Assembly: GCA_025869435.1 (NCBI GenBank)
Contig: JAOZVS010000102.1
Span: 2,114-65,626 of the forward strand
DNA length: 63,513 bases
Source of the DNA: Zavarzinia sp.
GTDB taxonomy: Bacteria > Pseudomonadota > Alphaproteobacteria > Zavarziniales > Zavarziniaceae
Direction: 5' to 3'
Position numbers and translations under genes: made by a program. The notes below the pieces were generated by a model. It saw only the letters and a list, made by a program, of their open reading frames with translations, made no database searches and was not told where the DNA came from. Each line of letters starts with the position of its first letter. Position 1 is the first letter of the stretch. This document shows positions 1 through 10,052 of the stretch, one piece after another.

Positions 1-44
1 CGCCGGCCCCCCCCGGGCTTGGGCGGGTGCCGCCCCAATTGTGG

Positions 45-64
45 CCCCCCCCCCCCCCCCCCCC
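45..64. repeat. C20 homopolymer
   Basis: An unbroken run of 20 cytosines lies 120 bases upstream of the GntR gene, with a second run of eight C at 7-14. It is non-coding as far as I can tell. Runs this long are prone to replication slippage and to sequencing or assembly error, so the exact length should not be trusted. Confidence 0.8.
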
Positions 65-142
65 GCGTTCTGCCCGGCTTCGCCGGTATTCACGAGGGGA
101 GGGTGGGCGTCGCGTCTCTCGCTCCCCTTCACCCTCTATCAA

Positions 143-156
143 GATTGGATCCAATC
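143..156. promoter_or_regulatory. Candidate GntR operator, 14-bp palindrome
   Basis: GATTGGATCCAATC is a perfect 14-bp palindrome 30 bases upstream of the first possible GntR start. Its TTGG-AT-CCAA core resembles operators of FCD-type GntR proteins, which often bind short TTG/CAA inverted repeats. Autoregulation is an inference from position and symmetry. Confidence 0.4.
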
Positions 157-185
157 GACAATCACCTTGAATCGATACCCGCCCC

Positions 186-869
186 ATGCTGTTCTGGGCC
201 ATGGATATCGCCGACCTGATCGCCCGCGACCGCCCGCGCTTTCGCACCGCCACCGCCTTCGTCGAAGCGGTGCTGCGCGAGGCGATCCTGACCGGGGCGC
301 TACCCGGCGGCACGCCCCTGCGGCAGGAAGAGCTGGCGGCGGGCTTTGCCGTCTCGCGGATGCCGGTACGCGAGGCGCTGCGCCAGCTGGAAGCGCAGGC
401 GCTGGTCGATTTCACCCCGCACAAGGGCGCCGTCGTCACCGATATCTCGGCCGGCGAGGCCGCCGACAATTACGCCATCCGCGCCGCGCTGGAGCCGGCG
501 GCGCTGCGCCTGTCGGTGCCGCGTCTGACAAACGCCGATCTCGACCAGGCGGAGGCCCTGATCGGCGAGATGGATGCGGAAGACGATCTTGCCCGACTTG
601 GCGAATTGAACCGGCGCTTCCATCTGACCCTCTATGCCCGCGCCGGCCGACCCCGTCTGATCGCCCTCGTCGAACAGCATCTGGCCGCCGCCGACCGCTA
701 CCTGCGCTTTCATTTCGCCGCCCTCGGCCGCGATCACATGGCCCAGAGCGAGCACGCCGCCCTGCTGGCCGCCGCCCGCGCGGGCGACGCCGAAGGCGCG
801 GCCCGGATCGCGCAGGCCCATGTCGAGACCGCCGCCCGCAACATCGAAGCCTTCTTCGCCCGGCGGTAG
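186..869 (+). CDS. GntR family transcriptional regulator (FCD type)
   Basis: A 227-residue cytosolic one-component regulator. Residues around 15-80 form the GntR winged helix-turn-helix, with the typical stretch LRQEELAAGFAVSRMPVREA followed by LRQLEAQALV. The remaining helical part, including the NRRFH segment, fits the FCD effector-binding domain, which usually binds small carboxylates with a metal. An alternative start at 201 (MDIADLIARD) is equally likely; neither has a convincing ribosome binding site. It stands alone ahead of a toxin-antitoxin pair, so its target cannot be told from context; it may control itself through the palindrome at 143-156. Confidence 0.85.
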   Translation: MLFWAMDIADLIARDRPRFRTATAFVEAVLREAILTGALPGGTPLRQEELAAGFAVSRMPVREALRQLEAQALVDFTPHKGAVVTDISAGEAADNYAIRAALEPAALRLSVPRLTNADLDQAEALIGEMDAEDDLARLGELNRRFHLTLYARAGRPRLIALVEQHLAAADRYLRFHFAALGRDHMAQSEHAALLAAARAGDAEGAARIAQAHVETAARNIEAFFARR

Positions 870-884
870 GCAATGATCGTATTA

Positions 885-903
885 GGTAGTAAGATTTGCT
901 ACC
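885..903. promoter_or_regulatory. Candidate antitoxin operator upstream of parD
   Basis: GGTAGTAA-GAT-TTGCTACC is a 19-bp inverted repeat with one mismatch, ending 20 bases before the antitoxin start, in a locally AT-rich stretch where the promoter should lie. Ribbon-helix-helix antitoxins commonly repress their own promoter through such sites. Binding is inferred. Confidence 0.4.
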
Positions 904-923
904 CGATGCGAAAGGGGCACCCC

Positions 924-1202
924 ATGGCCGATATTCAGAAGATCAGCATCGCCGTCACCGCCGAGCAACTGGCCCAAATGAAGGCTGCGGTCGACTCCGG
1001 CCAATATGCGACGATCAGCGAAATCGTCCGGGACGCGCTTCGCGACTGGCAATATGGGCGGGAGCGGTATCTGGCCGACATCGCCCGACTACGCGAGATG
1101 ATCGACGAAGGCGAGGCAAGCGGACCGGCAGTGCCCTTCGACGGCGACAGAATTCTCGATGAAATGATCGCGGAAGCGAGAAGGCGTAAGGCCAGCGCCT
1201 GA
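924..1202 (+). CDS. ParD/CC2985-type ribbon-helix-helix antitoxin
   Basis: A 92-residue protein with an N-terminal ribbon-helix-helix DNA-binding fold (KISIAVTAEQ, then the helix pair ending in SEIVRDALRDW), followed by an acidic, helical C-terminus that would wrap the toxin. The start at 924 is chosen because AAAGGGG lies just upstream and the protein then begins directly with the DNA-binding strand; an upstream in-frame start at 873 would add 17 unrelated residues. It lies two bases ahead of the toxin gene, the usual order of type II modules, and probably represses its own promoter with the toxin as co-repressor. Confidence 0.88.
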   Translation: MADIQKISIAVTAEQLAQMKAAVDSGQYATISEIVRDALRDWQYGRERYLADIARLREMIDEGEASGPAVPFDGDRILDEMIAEARRRKASA

Positions 1203-1204
1203 CC

Positions 1205-1510
1205 ATGGCGTCTGTCGTCATCCGGCCCCGGGCCGAAAACGACCTGCGGTCGATCTGGCGTTTCATCGCCGCCGACAATCCGGTCGCCGCGACCGGCGTC
1301 TATCAGACCTTGCGGCGGCGGATCGACAACCTCGGCGCCATTCCCCGCCTCGGCCCCCGACGCGACGATATCAAGACCGGCTATCGCTGTCTGATCGAGG
1401 GCGCCTGGCTGATCCTCTACCGCCTCGCCCCCGATGACGAGGGGCCGGTCGAGACGGTTGAGATCGTCCGTGTGATCGACGGACGGCGCCATCTTTCCCG
1501 TTTGGTTTGA
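1205..1510 (+). CDS. ParE/RelE superfamily toxin
   Basis: A 101-residue basic protein with the ParE/RelE signature: an N-terminal strand and the pattern [17 protein letters not shown], a central [19 protein letters not shown], and the strand pair [15 protein letters not shown] and [13 protein letters not shown]. ParE members poison DNA gyrase and RelE members cleave mRNA on the ribosome; the LG..P(R)LG-RR-D pattern fits ParE better. It is translated with the preceding antitoxin. Its stop codon is only 26 bases from the mutS start, which is unusual and may link mutS transcription to the module's promoter. Confidence 0.87.
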   Translation: MASVVIRPRAENDLRSIWRFIAADNPVAATGVYQTLRRRIDNLGAIPRLGPRRDDIKTGYRCLIEGAWLILYRLAPDDEGPVETVEIVRVIDGRRHLSRLV

Positions 1511-1536
1511 GCCGGCCGCCGCTTAAGTTACGCGCC

Positions 1537-4242
1537 ATGTCGAGCGAGATTGACCTTCCCGAATCCGATGTCGCGGACCTGTCCGGCGCGACGCCCATGA
1601 TGCAGCAATACCTGGGCATCAAGGCGGCCCATCCGGGTTGCCTGCTGTTCTATCGCATGGGCGATTTCTACGAATTATTCTTCGAGGACGCGGAAGCCGC
1701 CTCCGCCGCCCTCGACATCACCCTGACCAAAAGGGGCAAGCACCTCGGCCAGGATATCGCCATGTGCGGCGTGCCGGTCCATGCCGCCGACGCCTATCTG
1801 TCGCGCCTGATCCGCAAGGGCTTCAAGGTCGCGATCTGCGAACAGGCGGAAGACCCGGCGGAAGCGCGGAAACGCGCCGGCAAGACCCTGGTCCGGCGCG
1901 AGGTGATCCGCATCGTCACCCCCGGCACCCTGACCGAGGAGACGCTGCTCGACGCGCGCTCGAACAATCTTCTCGCCGCCCTCGGCGGGGCGGAGGGGCG
2001 CCTTGCCCTCGCCTTCGCCGATGTCTCGACCGGGCTGTTCGAAGTCGTCGCCGTCGCGCCCGGCCAGCTCGGCGCCGAGCTGGCGCGGATCGCGCCCGGC
2101 GAATTGCTGGTCTCGGACCGGCGGCTGGACGAGCCCGCGCTTCTCGCCCTCGACGGCGCCTTCGACGACCGGCTGTCACCCCTGCCCGCCGCCCGCTTCG
2201 ATTCCGGCGCGGCCGAGCGGCGCCTGCGCGAAGTCTTCGGTGTCGGCACGCTGGATGGTTTCGGCACCTTCTCGCGCGCCGAACTCTCGGCCCTCGGCGC
2301 TGTCCTCGCCTATGTCGAGCTGACCCAGAAGGGCCGCCTTGCCCGGCTGCGGCCGCCCCGGCGTCTCGCCGGCGGCTCGAGCATGGCGATCGACGCCGCG
2401 ACAAGGCGTAGCCTCGAGCTGATCCAGGGGCCGGACGGCGGTCGGAGCGGCAGCCTGCTCGCCCTCATGGACGAGACGGTGACCGGTGCCGGCGCCCGGC
2501 TGTTGAAGCAATATCTCTCGGCGCCGCTGACCGAGGTTCCGGCGATCGAGCGCCGGCTGGACATGGTCGGCCATCTGTTGAACCAGGGCGAATTGCGCCG
2601 GCAGTTGCGCGCCCTGCTGCGCCGGGTGCCTGACCTCGAGCGGGCGCTGGCCCGGCTGGCGCTGGGCCGGGGCGGCCCCCGCGATCTCGCCGCCATCGGC
2701 CAGGGCCTGGCCCTGCTGCCCGATGTCGCCCGGCTGTTCGGCCAGGCCGACCTGTCGCCGCCGCCGGAGGGCCTCGCCGCTGCGCTGGCCCGGTTCGGCG
2801 ATCAGGGCGAACTCGCGCGCCGTCTGACCGAGGCGCTGGTGGCGGAGCCGCCGGCCCTTGCCCGCGACGGCGGCTATATCGCCGCCGGCTGGTCCCCCGC
2901 CCTCGACGAGGAGCGGGCGCTGCGCGACGAGGGCCGCCGCCTCGTCGCCGCGCTGGAAGGGCGCCTGCGCGCCGATACCGGGATCTCGATCCTGAAGGTT
3001 CGCCACAACAATGTGCTGGGCTATCATATCGAGGTGACGCCGCTGCACGCCGACAAGCTGGCGACCGACAGCCGCTTCATCCATCGCCAGACCCTGGGCA
3101 GCGCCGTTCGCTTCTCGACCGTGGAACTCAGCGAACTCGCCGACCGCATCGCCCGGGCGGGCGACAAGGCCATCGCGCTCGAGGTTCAGATCTTCGATGG
3201 TTTCGTCGCCGAGGTGCTGGGCGCGGCCGAGGCCATCGCCGATGCCGCCCTCGGCCTTGCCGAGATCGACGGTGCCGCCGGCCTCGCCGAACTCGCCGAA
3301 AGGCGCCGCTATACCCGCCCGGTGCTGGAAGAGGGCACGGCCTTCCATATCGAGGGCGGGCGCCATCCGGTGGTGGAAGCGGGCTTCGGCGCCGGGCGCG
3401 AGGGTGATTTCGTCGCCAATGACTGCGACCTCGGCCCCGGCAACCGGCTGTGGCTGCTGACCGGCCCCAACATGGCCGGTAAATCGACCTTCCTGCGCCA
3501 GAATGCCCTGATCGCGGTCATGGCCCAGACCGGCAGTTTCGTGCCGGCGGCGCGGGCCGAAATCGGTATCGTCGACCGCCTGTTCAGCCGCGTCGGCGCC
3601 GCCGACGACCTCGCGCGCGGGCGCTCCACCTTCATGGTCGAGATGGTCGAGGCGGCGGCGATCCTCAATCAGGCGACGCCGCGCAGCCTCGTCATCCTCG
3701 ACGAACTGGGCCGGGGCACCGCGACCTATGACGGTCTCTCCATCGCCTGGGCCGCGATCGAGCATCTGCACGAAGTGAACAAGGCCCGCGCCCTCTTCGC
3801 CACTCATTATCACGAGCTGACCGCCCTCGCCGAGAAACTGCCCGAGGTCGCCGCCCATACGGTGAAGGTGCGGGAATGGAAGGGCGAAGTCGTCTTCCTG
3901 CATGAAGTGGTGCGCGGCACCGCCGACCGCTCCTACGGCATCCAGGTGGCGAAACTGGCGGGCCTGCCGCCCGCCGTCATCGCCCGGGCGGAAGACGTGC
4001 TGCACCGGCTGGAATCGGGCGGCGCGGGACAGGGCGGCGGGCGGCCCGACATGGCCGCCCTCGCCGACGACCTGCCGCTCTTCGCCGCGCTGGCGGCCCG
4101 GCCGAAGCCGGCGCCCCAGGCCCCGGCCGATCCCGCCGCCACCGTCCTGATCGACGCGGTGAAGGCCGTCACCCCGGACGACCTCACCCCGCGCGAGGCG
4201 CTGGACGCGCTCTATCGCCTGAAGGCGCTGCTCGGCCCCTGA
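1537..4242 (+). CDS. mutS: DNA mismatch repair protein MutS
   Basis: MutS recognises mismatches and small loops and starts methyl- or nick-directed repair with MutL. The 901-residue product has the mismatch-reading Phe-X-Glu motif at residues 44-46 (MGDFYELF), connector, core and clamp domains, then the ABC-type ATPase with Walker [10 protein letters not shown] at 643-651, Walker B ending in D722-E723 ([10 protein letters not shown]) and the switch histidine in FATHYHEL. The start ATG at 1537 is preferred; a TTG at 1507 would add ten residues and overlap the toxin gene. The family is usually 850-920 residues. It is tail-to-tail with the next gene, with only four bases between the stops. Confidence 0.97.
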   Translation: MSSEIDLPESDVADLSGATPMMQQYLGIKAAHPGCLLFYRMGDFYELFFEDAEAASAALDITLTKRGKHLGQDIAMCGVPVHAADAYLSRLIRKGFKVAICEQAEDPAEARKRAGKTLVRREVIRIVTPGTLTEETLLDARSNNLLAALGGAEGRLALAFADVSTGLFEVVAVAPGQLGAELARIAPGELLVSDRRLDEPALLALDGAFDDRLSPLPAARFDSGAAERRLREVFGVGTLDGFGTFSRAELSALGAVLAYVELTQKGRLARLRPPRRLAGGSSMAIDAATRRSLELIQGPDGGRSGSLLALMDETVTGAGARLLKQYLSAPLTEVPAIERRLDMVGHLLNQGELRRQLRALLRRVPDLERALARLALGRGGPRDLAAIGQGLALLPDVARLFGQADLSPPPEGLAAALARFGDQGELARRLTEALVAEPPALARDGGYIAAGWSPALDEERALRDEGRRLVAALEGRLRADTGISILKVRHNNVLGYHIEVTPLHADKLATDSRFIHRQTLGSAVRFSTVELSELADRIARAGDKAIALEVQIFDGFVAEVLGAAEAIADAALGLAEIDGAAGLAELAERRRYTRPVLEEGTAFHIEGGRHPVVEAGFGAGREGDFVANDCDLGPGNRLWLLTGPNMAGKSTFLRQNALIAVMAQTGSFVPAARAEIGIVDRLFSRVGAADDLARGRSTFMVEMVEAAAILNQATPRSLVILDELGRGTATYDGLSIAWAAIEHLHEVNKARALFATHYHELTALAEKLPEVAAHTVKVREWKGEVVFLHEVVRGTADRSYGIQVAKLAGLPPAVIARAEDVLHRLESGGAGQGGGRPDMAALADDLPLFAALAARPKPAPQAPADPAATVLIDAVKAVTPDDLTPREALDALYRLKALLGP

Positions 4243-4246
4243 TCCG

Positions 4247-5446
4247 TCAATGGGCGGGCGCGGGTGCTGCCCGCGCCGCGCGGCAGACCCGGCGCACCTG
4301 CGTTTCCCACCAGGCGATGCCGAGCATGATCAGGGTCGTGACCCAGCCCATGACCAGGAAATCGGCGACGAGGCCGAGCGGGGCGACCGCCGCCAGCATC
4401 AGCGCCCCGACGACATGGGAGGCCGGCACGGCGTCATAGACGATCTTCTTGTAGACCGCGCTGCCGAGGAGATAGATCGCCGGCCCCGCGACCATCACGA
4501 TCATCTGCGCGACCTCGGCCATGCCGTGGGGATGGCCGAGCACGAGATCGTTGCCGACCGCGGTCACGATGATGCCGGCGACCAGAATCGCATGGACATA
4601 GTGGAAATAGGCGCCGATCCGCCCCGGATCGTCGGACGCGGTGATGGTCGCCGTCGCATCCTCGCCCGAGGTGCCGAAATAGAGCCACCACATGGCGAGC
4701 GTGCCGAGGAAGGTCGAGACGAGGGCAAGCAGCACCGGCGCGTCCCAGACCGCCGTCTCGGCCAGCGGCACGCCGGTCGCCAGCACGGTTTCGCCGAGGG
4801 CGACGATGACGAAGAGCTTGCAGCGCTCGGACAGATGGCCGCCCTCGATCGTCCAGTCGCTGGTTTTCGAGCGGCCGAGCCCGGGCAGCGGGAAACCGAA
4901 CATGGGCGAGACATATTCGCAAAGCACGGCGATCGCCCAGAGCGCCATCCGCGCCTCATGCTGGACGAAGCCGCCCGCGATCCAGAACACGGCGGATATC
5001 GTCATCCAGCCGAGGATGCGGCGATAATTGGCCGACAGCGCCTGACTGCCGCCCAGATGAAACAGGACATAGGCGCTGCGCCCGACCTGCATCGCGGCGT
5101 AAGAAACGGCGAAGATCAGGCCCCGGTCCTCGAAGGCTTCGGGAATCGCGGAGGCCATGGCGAGGCCGACCAGCATGGACACGAACAGCAGGCCCCGGAT
5201 GGCCGGTGTTTCCGGATTGAACCAATTGGTAATCCAGCAGGTGTATTGCCAGCCCAGCCAGACCGCGAACCAGAGGATCAGCGTCTCGATCGCACCCGTG
5301 ATCGAGAGATGATGCAGCAACTGGTGGCTGAGCTGGGTAACCGCGAAGACATAGACGAGATCGAAGAACAATTCCTCGAAGGTCACGCGGGCATGATGGC
5401 CGTCCCGGCGGCGCAGCAGGGGGTGCGGGGCGGTATCACTCGTCAT
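4247..5446 (-). CDS. Low temperature requirement protein A (LtrA) family membrane protein
   Basis: A 399-residue multispanning inner-membrane protein of the LtrA family, first described from Listeria growth at low temperature; its biochemical activity is unknown. The N-terminus carries the diagnostic VTFEELFFDLVYVFAVTQLSHQL, and a second conserved stretch with GEHL-like composition (GGHLSERCKLFVIVALGETVL) follows midway. Many hydrophobic helices are separated by short loops. The start at 5446 (MTSDTAPH) is chosen over 5506 because the conserved region begins soon after it. It is divergent from glnD. Confidence 0.85.
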   Translation of the reverse strand: MTSDTAPHPLLRRRDGHHARVTFEELFFDLVYVFAVTQLSHQLLHHLSITGAIETLILWFAVWLGWQYTCWITNWFNPETPAIRGLLFVSMLVGLAMASAIPEAFEDRGLIFAVSYAAMQVGRSAYVLFHLGGSQALSANYRRILGWMTISAVFWIAGGFVQHEARMALWAIAVLCEYVSPMFGFPLPGLGRSKTSDWTIEGGHLSERCKLFVIVALGETVLATGVPLAETAVWDAPVLLALVSTFLGTLAMWWLYFGTSGEDATATITASDDPGRIGAYFHYVHAILVAGIIVTAVGNDLVLGHPHGMAEVAQMIVMVAGPAIYLLGSAVYKKIVYDAVPASHVVGALMLAAVAPLGLVADFLVMGWVTTLIMLGIAWWETQVRRVCRAARAAPAPAH

Positions 5447-5607
5447 CAATGTCTCCAGGCCTTCGGGAATACGACGGGATTCTAGCTGTGATGAAAAGTC
5501 CCGCAACCCTCTCCACCGCCGGGCGCAATCGAGCCCTGAAAAACGTGGGTCATCGACTTCATGGCCCTCGTGCCTTACCTATAAGGCCTGACCTGACAGA
5601 GGGACCG

Positions 5608-8427
5608 ATGGATATCGCCGTCAAGCACCGCCGCACGATCATCGACCGCAAGGTATTGGTCGAAGCCATCGAGGCTTTCGCCGCGGTCGGGGAAAGCGTC
5701 GATGCCCTGCGCCCGAAGCTGGTGCAGGCCCTGAAGGCCGCGCTGGCCGAGGGCCGGGCCGAATGCCGGCGCCGGCTCGAGACGGAAGAGGCCAACGGGC
5801 GCGAGACGGCGGCGGGCCTGTGCTATCTGGTCGATCAGGTCATCCGCGTCCTGCATGATTTCACCATCACCCATGTCTATCCGCTGCAGAACCCGACCGC
5901 GGGCGAGCGGCTGGACCTGATCGCCCTCGGCGGCTACGGCCGGGGCGAGCTGGCGCCCGGTTCGGACGTCGATCTCCTGTTCCTCCTGCCCTACAAGGAG
6001 ACGCCCTGGCACGAGCAGGTGATCGAATACATGCTCTATCTGCTGTGGGATCTGGGGCTGAAGGTCGGCCATGCCACGCGCTCGATCGACGATTGCATCC
6101 GCCTCGCCAAGCAGGACAACACGATCGCGACCGCGCTCCTTGAAATGCGCTGGCTGTGGGGCGATCAGGCGCTCTACACCGAACTGAAGGAGCGTTTCGG
6201 CCGCGACGTGGTGAACGGCCATGGCGCCGCCTTCGCCGAAGCCAAGCTGAAGGAGCGGGACGAGCGCCACCGCCGCCTCGGCGATTCCCGCTACACGGTC
6301 GAGCCCAACCTGAAGGAAGGCAAGGGCGGCCTGCGCGATCTGCACACCCTGTGGTGGATCGCCAAATTCGTCCACCGGGTCGACGATGCCGCCGAACTCG
6401 TCGACAAGGGCGTGCTGTCCGCCGACGAATACCGCCGCTTCGTCAAGGCCGAGAATTTCCTGTGGGACGTGCGCTGTCACCTGCACTTCCTGACCGGCCG
6501 CCCGGAAGAGCGCCTGACCTTCGACGTCCAGCCCGAACTCGCCCGCCGCCTCGGCTATACCGATCATGCCGGCACCAAGGGCGTCGAGCGCTTCATGAAG
6601 CACTATTTCCTCTTCGCCAAGGATGTCGGCGTGCTGACCCGCATCTTCTGCGCCAATCTGGAAGAAGAAGCGCGGCGCAAGCCGTCCAGGCTGAAACTCC
6701 TGTCGCTGTCGCGCCGGGCCAAGGTGGTCGAGGGTTTCCTGGTCGAGGGGGGCCGCGTCGGCGTCACCTCGGAGAACCAGTTCGAGCTGGCGCCGATCGA
6801 CATGATCCGCCTGTTCGAGGTCGCCCAGCGCCATGAACTGGACGTGCATCCGCAGGCCCTGCATCTGATCACGCGGAACCTGAAGCGGATCGACGCCGCC
6901 CTGCGCCACGACCCGGCCGCCAACGCGCTGTTCCTGACCATCCTGACCAGCCGCAAGGATCCCGAGACCTCCCTGCGCCGTCTGAACGAGGCCGGCGTCT
7001 TCGGCCGTTTCGTGCCCGACTTCGGCCGCGTCGTCGCCCAGATGCAATACGACATGTATCATGTCTACACGGTCGACGAGCACACCATCCGGGCGATCGG
7101 CGTCCTCGCCGAGATCGAGCGCGGCATCCTCGGCGAAGACCTGCCGCTGGCGACCGACATCATTCACAAGATCCTGTCGCGCCGCGTGCTCTATTGCGCC
7201 GTGATGATCCACGACATCGCCAAGGGCCGGGGCGGCGACCATTCGGTGATCGGGGCCGAGATCGCCCAGCGCCTGTGCCCGCGCCTCGGCCTTTCCGCCG
7301 CCGAGACCGAGACCGTGGCCTGGCTGGTGCGCCATCACCTCGCGATGTCGAACACCGCCTTCAAGCGCGACCTGACCGACCCGAAGACCGTTCACGATTT
7401 CGCCGACCTGGTGCAGAGCCCGGAGCGCCTGCGCCTTCTCGCCGTGCTGACCGTCGCCGATATCAGGGCCGTCGGCCCCGCCATCTGGAACGGCTGGAAG
7501 GGCCAGCTGCTGCGCGGGCTTTATTACGAGACCGAGCCCCTGCTGTCGGGCGGCCACGCCAGCGCCCCGAAGGAGCGACTGAACCGTGCCCATGCCGAGA
7601 TTTCGGCGCGGCTGAAGGACTGGAAGCCGACCGAGATCGAAGCCTTCTTCCGCCGTCATGCCGAATCCTATCTGGTCTCGACCGAGCCCGCCTGCGTCGA
7701 GCGTCACGCCCGGCTGATGCGCGAGGCCGACCGCGAGGAAGCGCCGCTGACCCTGGCGACCCGGACCGACCGCTTCCGCTGCGTGACCGAAGTCACTCTA
7801 TACACCGCCGACCATCCGGGCCTGTTCGCCCGGGTGACCGGGGCGATCTCGGTCTGCGGCGCCTCGATCGTCGATGCCAAGATCTTCACCACCAATGACG
7901 GCATGGCGCTCGACGTCTTCACCCTGCAGGACGCCGACGGCGGCCCCTTCGACCGGCCGGAGCGGCTGGCCAAGCTGTCGACCACGATCGAGCAGGTGCT
8001 GATGGGCCGGGTCCGCCCGCGCGAGGTGCTGGAAGGCCGCGCCGCGCCCTCGAAGCGGACGATGAATTTCAAGGTCGCGCCCCGGGTGCTGATCGACAAC
8101 AACGCCTCGACCCGGCTGACCGTGATCGAGGTGAACGGCCGCGACCGGCCGGGCCTCCTGTTCGAGCTGACCCGCGCCATCTTCGCCCTGAACCTGACCA
8201 TCCGTTCCGCCCATATTGCCACTTATGGCGAGCGGGCGGTCGACGTCTTCTATGTCTCGGACCTGTTCGGCCACAAGATCCGCCATGGCGGCAAGCTGAA
8301 GGCGATCGAGCGCCGCCTGACCGAGGTGCTGGCACCGCCCGCGCCCGCGGTCGCGGCGGCGACGCCCGTGGCGGCCGAGGCCGGATCGGCCGCCGCCCGG
8401 AGCGCCAGGCGCAACGGCACCCGCTGA
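5608..8427 (+). CDS. glnD: [Protein-PII] uridylyltransferase/uridylyl-removing enzyme GlnD
   Basis: GlnD senses glutamine and adds or removes UMP on PII proteins, setting nitrogen assimilation. The 939-residue protein has the nucleotidyltransferase motif GGYGRGELAPGSDVDLLFL near residues 108-126, an HD phosphohydrolase domain around 530 (CAVMIHDIAKGRGGDHS), and two C-terminal ACT domains near 730 (YTADHPGLFARVTGAIS) and 838 (NGRDRPGLLFELTRAI) that bind glutamine. The start at 5608 gives the normal family length; upstream in-frame codons run into the divergent ltrA promoter. The gene precedes murJ by 13 bases, a linkage I recall from many Rhodospirillales. Confidence 0.96.
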   Translation: MDIAVKHRRTIIDRKVLVEAIEAFAAVGESVDALRPKLVQALKAALAEGRAECRRRLETEEANGRETAAGLCYLVDQVIRVLHDFTITHVYPLQNPTAGERLDLIALGGYGRGELAPGSDVDLLFLLPYKETPWHEQVIEYMLYLLWDLGLKVGHATRSIDDCIRLAKQDNTIATALLEMRWLWGDQALYTELKERFGRDVVNGHGAAFAEAKLKERDERHRRLGDSRYTVEPNLKEGKGGLRDLHTLWWIAKFVHRVDDAAELVDKGVLSADEYRRFVKAENFLWDVRCHLHFLTGRPEERLTFDVQPELARRLGYTDHAGTKGVERFMKHYFLFAKDVGVLTRIFCANLEEEARRKPSRLKLLSLSRRAKVVEGFLVEGGRVGVTSENQFELAPIDMIRLFEVAQRHELDVHPQALHLITRNLKRIDAALRHDPAANALFLTILTSRKDPETSLRRLNEAGVFGRFVPDFGRVVAQMQYDMYHVYTVDEHTIRAIGVLAEIERGILGEDLPLATDIIHKILSRRVLYCAVMIHDIAKGRGGDHSVIGAEIAQRLCPRLGLSAAETETVAWLVRHHLAMSNTAFKRDLTDPKTVHDFADLVQSPERLRLLAVLTVADIRAVGPAIWNGWKGQLLRGLYYETEPLLSGGHASAPKERLNRAHAEISARLKDWKPTEIEAFFRRHAESYLVSTEPACVERHARLMREADREEAPLTLATRTDRFRCVTEVTLYTADHPGLFARVTGAISVCGASIVDAKIFTTNDGMALDVFTLQDADGGPFDRPERLAKLSTTIEQVLMGRVRPREVLEGRAAPSKRTMNFKVAPRVLIDNNASTRLTVIEVNGRDRPGLLFELTRAIFALNLTIRSAHIATYGERAVDVFYVSDLFGHKIRHGGKLKAIERRLTEVLAPPAPAVAAATPVAAEAGSAAARSARRNGTR

Positions 8428-8440
8428 GCATCGCCCCGCC

Positions 8441-9994
8441 ATGGCCCTGATGCGCTCCGTCGCCACCATCGGCGGCTACACGATGCTCAGCCGGATTCTC
8501 GGCTTTGCCCGGGATACGCTGTTCGCGGCGATCCTCGGCGCCGGCATGGCGGCCGATTGCTTCATGATCGCCTTCCGCCTGCCCAATTTCTTCCGGGCGC
8601 TGTTCGCCGAGGGCGCCTTCAACGCCGCCTTCGTGCCGCTCTATTCCCGCATCCTGGCGGGGGAGGACGGCAAGCTCCGGGCCGCCCGTTTCGCGGGCGA
8701 AATCGCCACCCTGCTGACGCTGACCGTCACCGGCTTCGTCGCCCTCGCCATGATCTTCATGCCGCAGGCGATGCTGGTGCTCGCCCCCGGCTATAGTTCC
8801 GATCCGCCGAAATTCGAGCTGGCGATCGAGCTGACCCGCCTCGCCTTTCCCTATCTCGCCTATATCAGCCTCGTCTCGCTGCAGGGCGCCGTCCTCAACG
8901 CGAATCATCGCTTCGCCGCGCCGGCCGCGACGCCGATCCTGATGAACCTGGTGCTGATCGCGGCCCTGCTGATCCCGCACACCGTCCTGTCGACCGCCCA
9001 TACCCAGGCCGCCGCGGTCACCATCGCCGGCATCGCGCAGTTCATCTGGCTGATGATCCACCTCGAGCACATCGGCCTCGGCATCCGGCTGTACCGGCCG
9101 CGCATGGGGCCGGAGATCAAGCGGTTCTTCAAGCTGCTGATGCCCGCCGTCGTCGGCGCCGGCATCTATCAGGTGAATGTCCTCATCGACATGGTTCTGG
9201 CCTCGCTGCTGCCGGCCGGCACCGTGTCCTATCTCTTCTACGCCGACCGGCTGAACCAGCTGCCGCTGGCCGTCATCGGCATCGCCATTTCGACCGCCCT
9301 GCTGCCGCTCCTCTCGCGCCAGCTCGCCGCCGGCACCCTCGATGCCGCGGTGAAGACCCAGAACCGCGCCCTCGAGGGCGCCATGCTGCTGACCCTGCCC
9401 GCCGCCGCCGCCCTCGCCGCCATCCCCGAGACGATCATCGGCGTGTTGTTCGAGCGGGGCGCCTTCACCGCGACCGACACGATCGAGACGGCGCGCGCCC
9501 TCGGCATTCTCGGCCTCGGCCTGCCGGCCTTCACCGCGACCAAGGTCTTCACCCCGGCCTTCCACGCGCGGGAAGACACAAGGACGCCGGTTCGCCTCGC
9601 GATGATCGCGCTGCTGGTCAATTTCGTGATCGCGCTCATCGCCATGTGGCCGCTGCAGCAGGCGGGGCTGGCCCTGGCCTCGACCATCGCCGCCTGGGTG
9701 AACATGGCCCAGCTGATGTTCATCCTGCGCAAGCGCGGCCATTTCGCGCCCGACCGGCGGCTGATCTCGCGCCTGATCCGCCTTACCCTCGCCACCGCCG
9801 CCATGGTCGGCGTGCTCCTGCTGCTCGAATGGCAGCTGCGGCCCTATTTCACCCAGGCCCTATGGTGGCAGGCCGGCGCGCTGACCCTGCTGGTCTCGGC
9901 CGGGGGCCTGTCGTTCCTGATATCCGCGCTCGTCCTTCGCGGTGTCGACGTCGCCGACCTCAAGCGCCTCGTCCTGCGGGGCGGTGGCGGTTGA
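8441..9994 (+). CDS. murJ: Lipid II flippase MurJ (MviN)
   Basis: MurJ moves the peptidoglycan precursor lipid II across the inner membrane. The 517-residue protein is almost entirely hydrophobic and fits the 14-helix MOP-superfamily fold. Family landmarks are visible: the N-terminal [19 protein letters not shown] and the stretch [20 protein letters not shown], as well as [21 protein letters not shown] in the middle. It lies 13 bases after glnD and is probably co-transcribed with it, with trpS following after 58 bases. Confidence 0.96.
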   Translation: MALMRSVATIGGYTMLSRILGFARDTLFAAILGAGMAADCFMIAFRLPNFFRALFAEGAFNAAFVPLYSRILAGEDGKLRAARFAGEIATLLTLTVTGFVALAMIFMPQAMLVLAPGYSSDPPKFELAIELTRLAFPYLAYISLVSLQGAVLNANHRFAAPAATPILMNLVLIAALLIPHTVLSTAHTQAAAVTIAGIAQFIWLMIHLEHIGLGIRLYRPRMGPEIKRFFKLLMPAVVGAGIYQVNVLIDMVLASLLPAGTVSYLFYADRLNQLPLAVIGIAISTALLPLLSRQLAAGTLDAAVKTQNRALEGAMLLTLPAAAALAAIPETIIGVLFERGAFTATDTIETARALGILGLGLPAFTATKVFTPAFHAREDTRTPVRLAMIALLVNFVIALIAMWPLQQAGLALASTIAAWVNMAQLMFILRKRGHFAPDRRLISRLIRLTLATAAMVGVLLLLEWQLRPYFTQALWWQAGALTLLVSAGGLSFLISALVLRGVDVADLKRLVLRGGGG

Positions 9995-10052
9995 CCGCAT
10001 GACCCGCCCGCGCGATAAGGGGCGCGGTCAAATCGAAGAGCCTGAAGCCATC

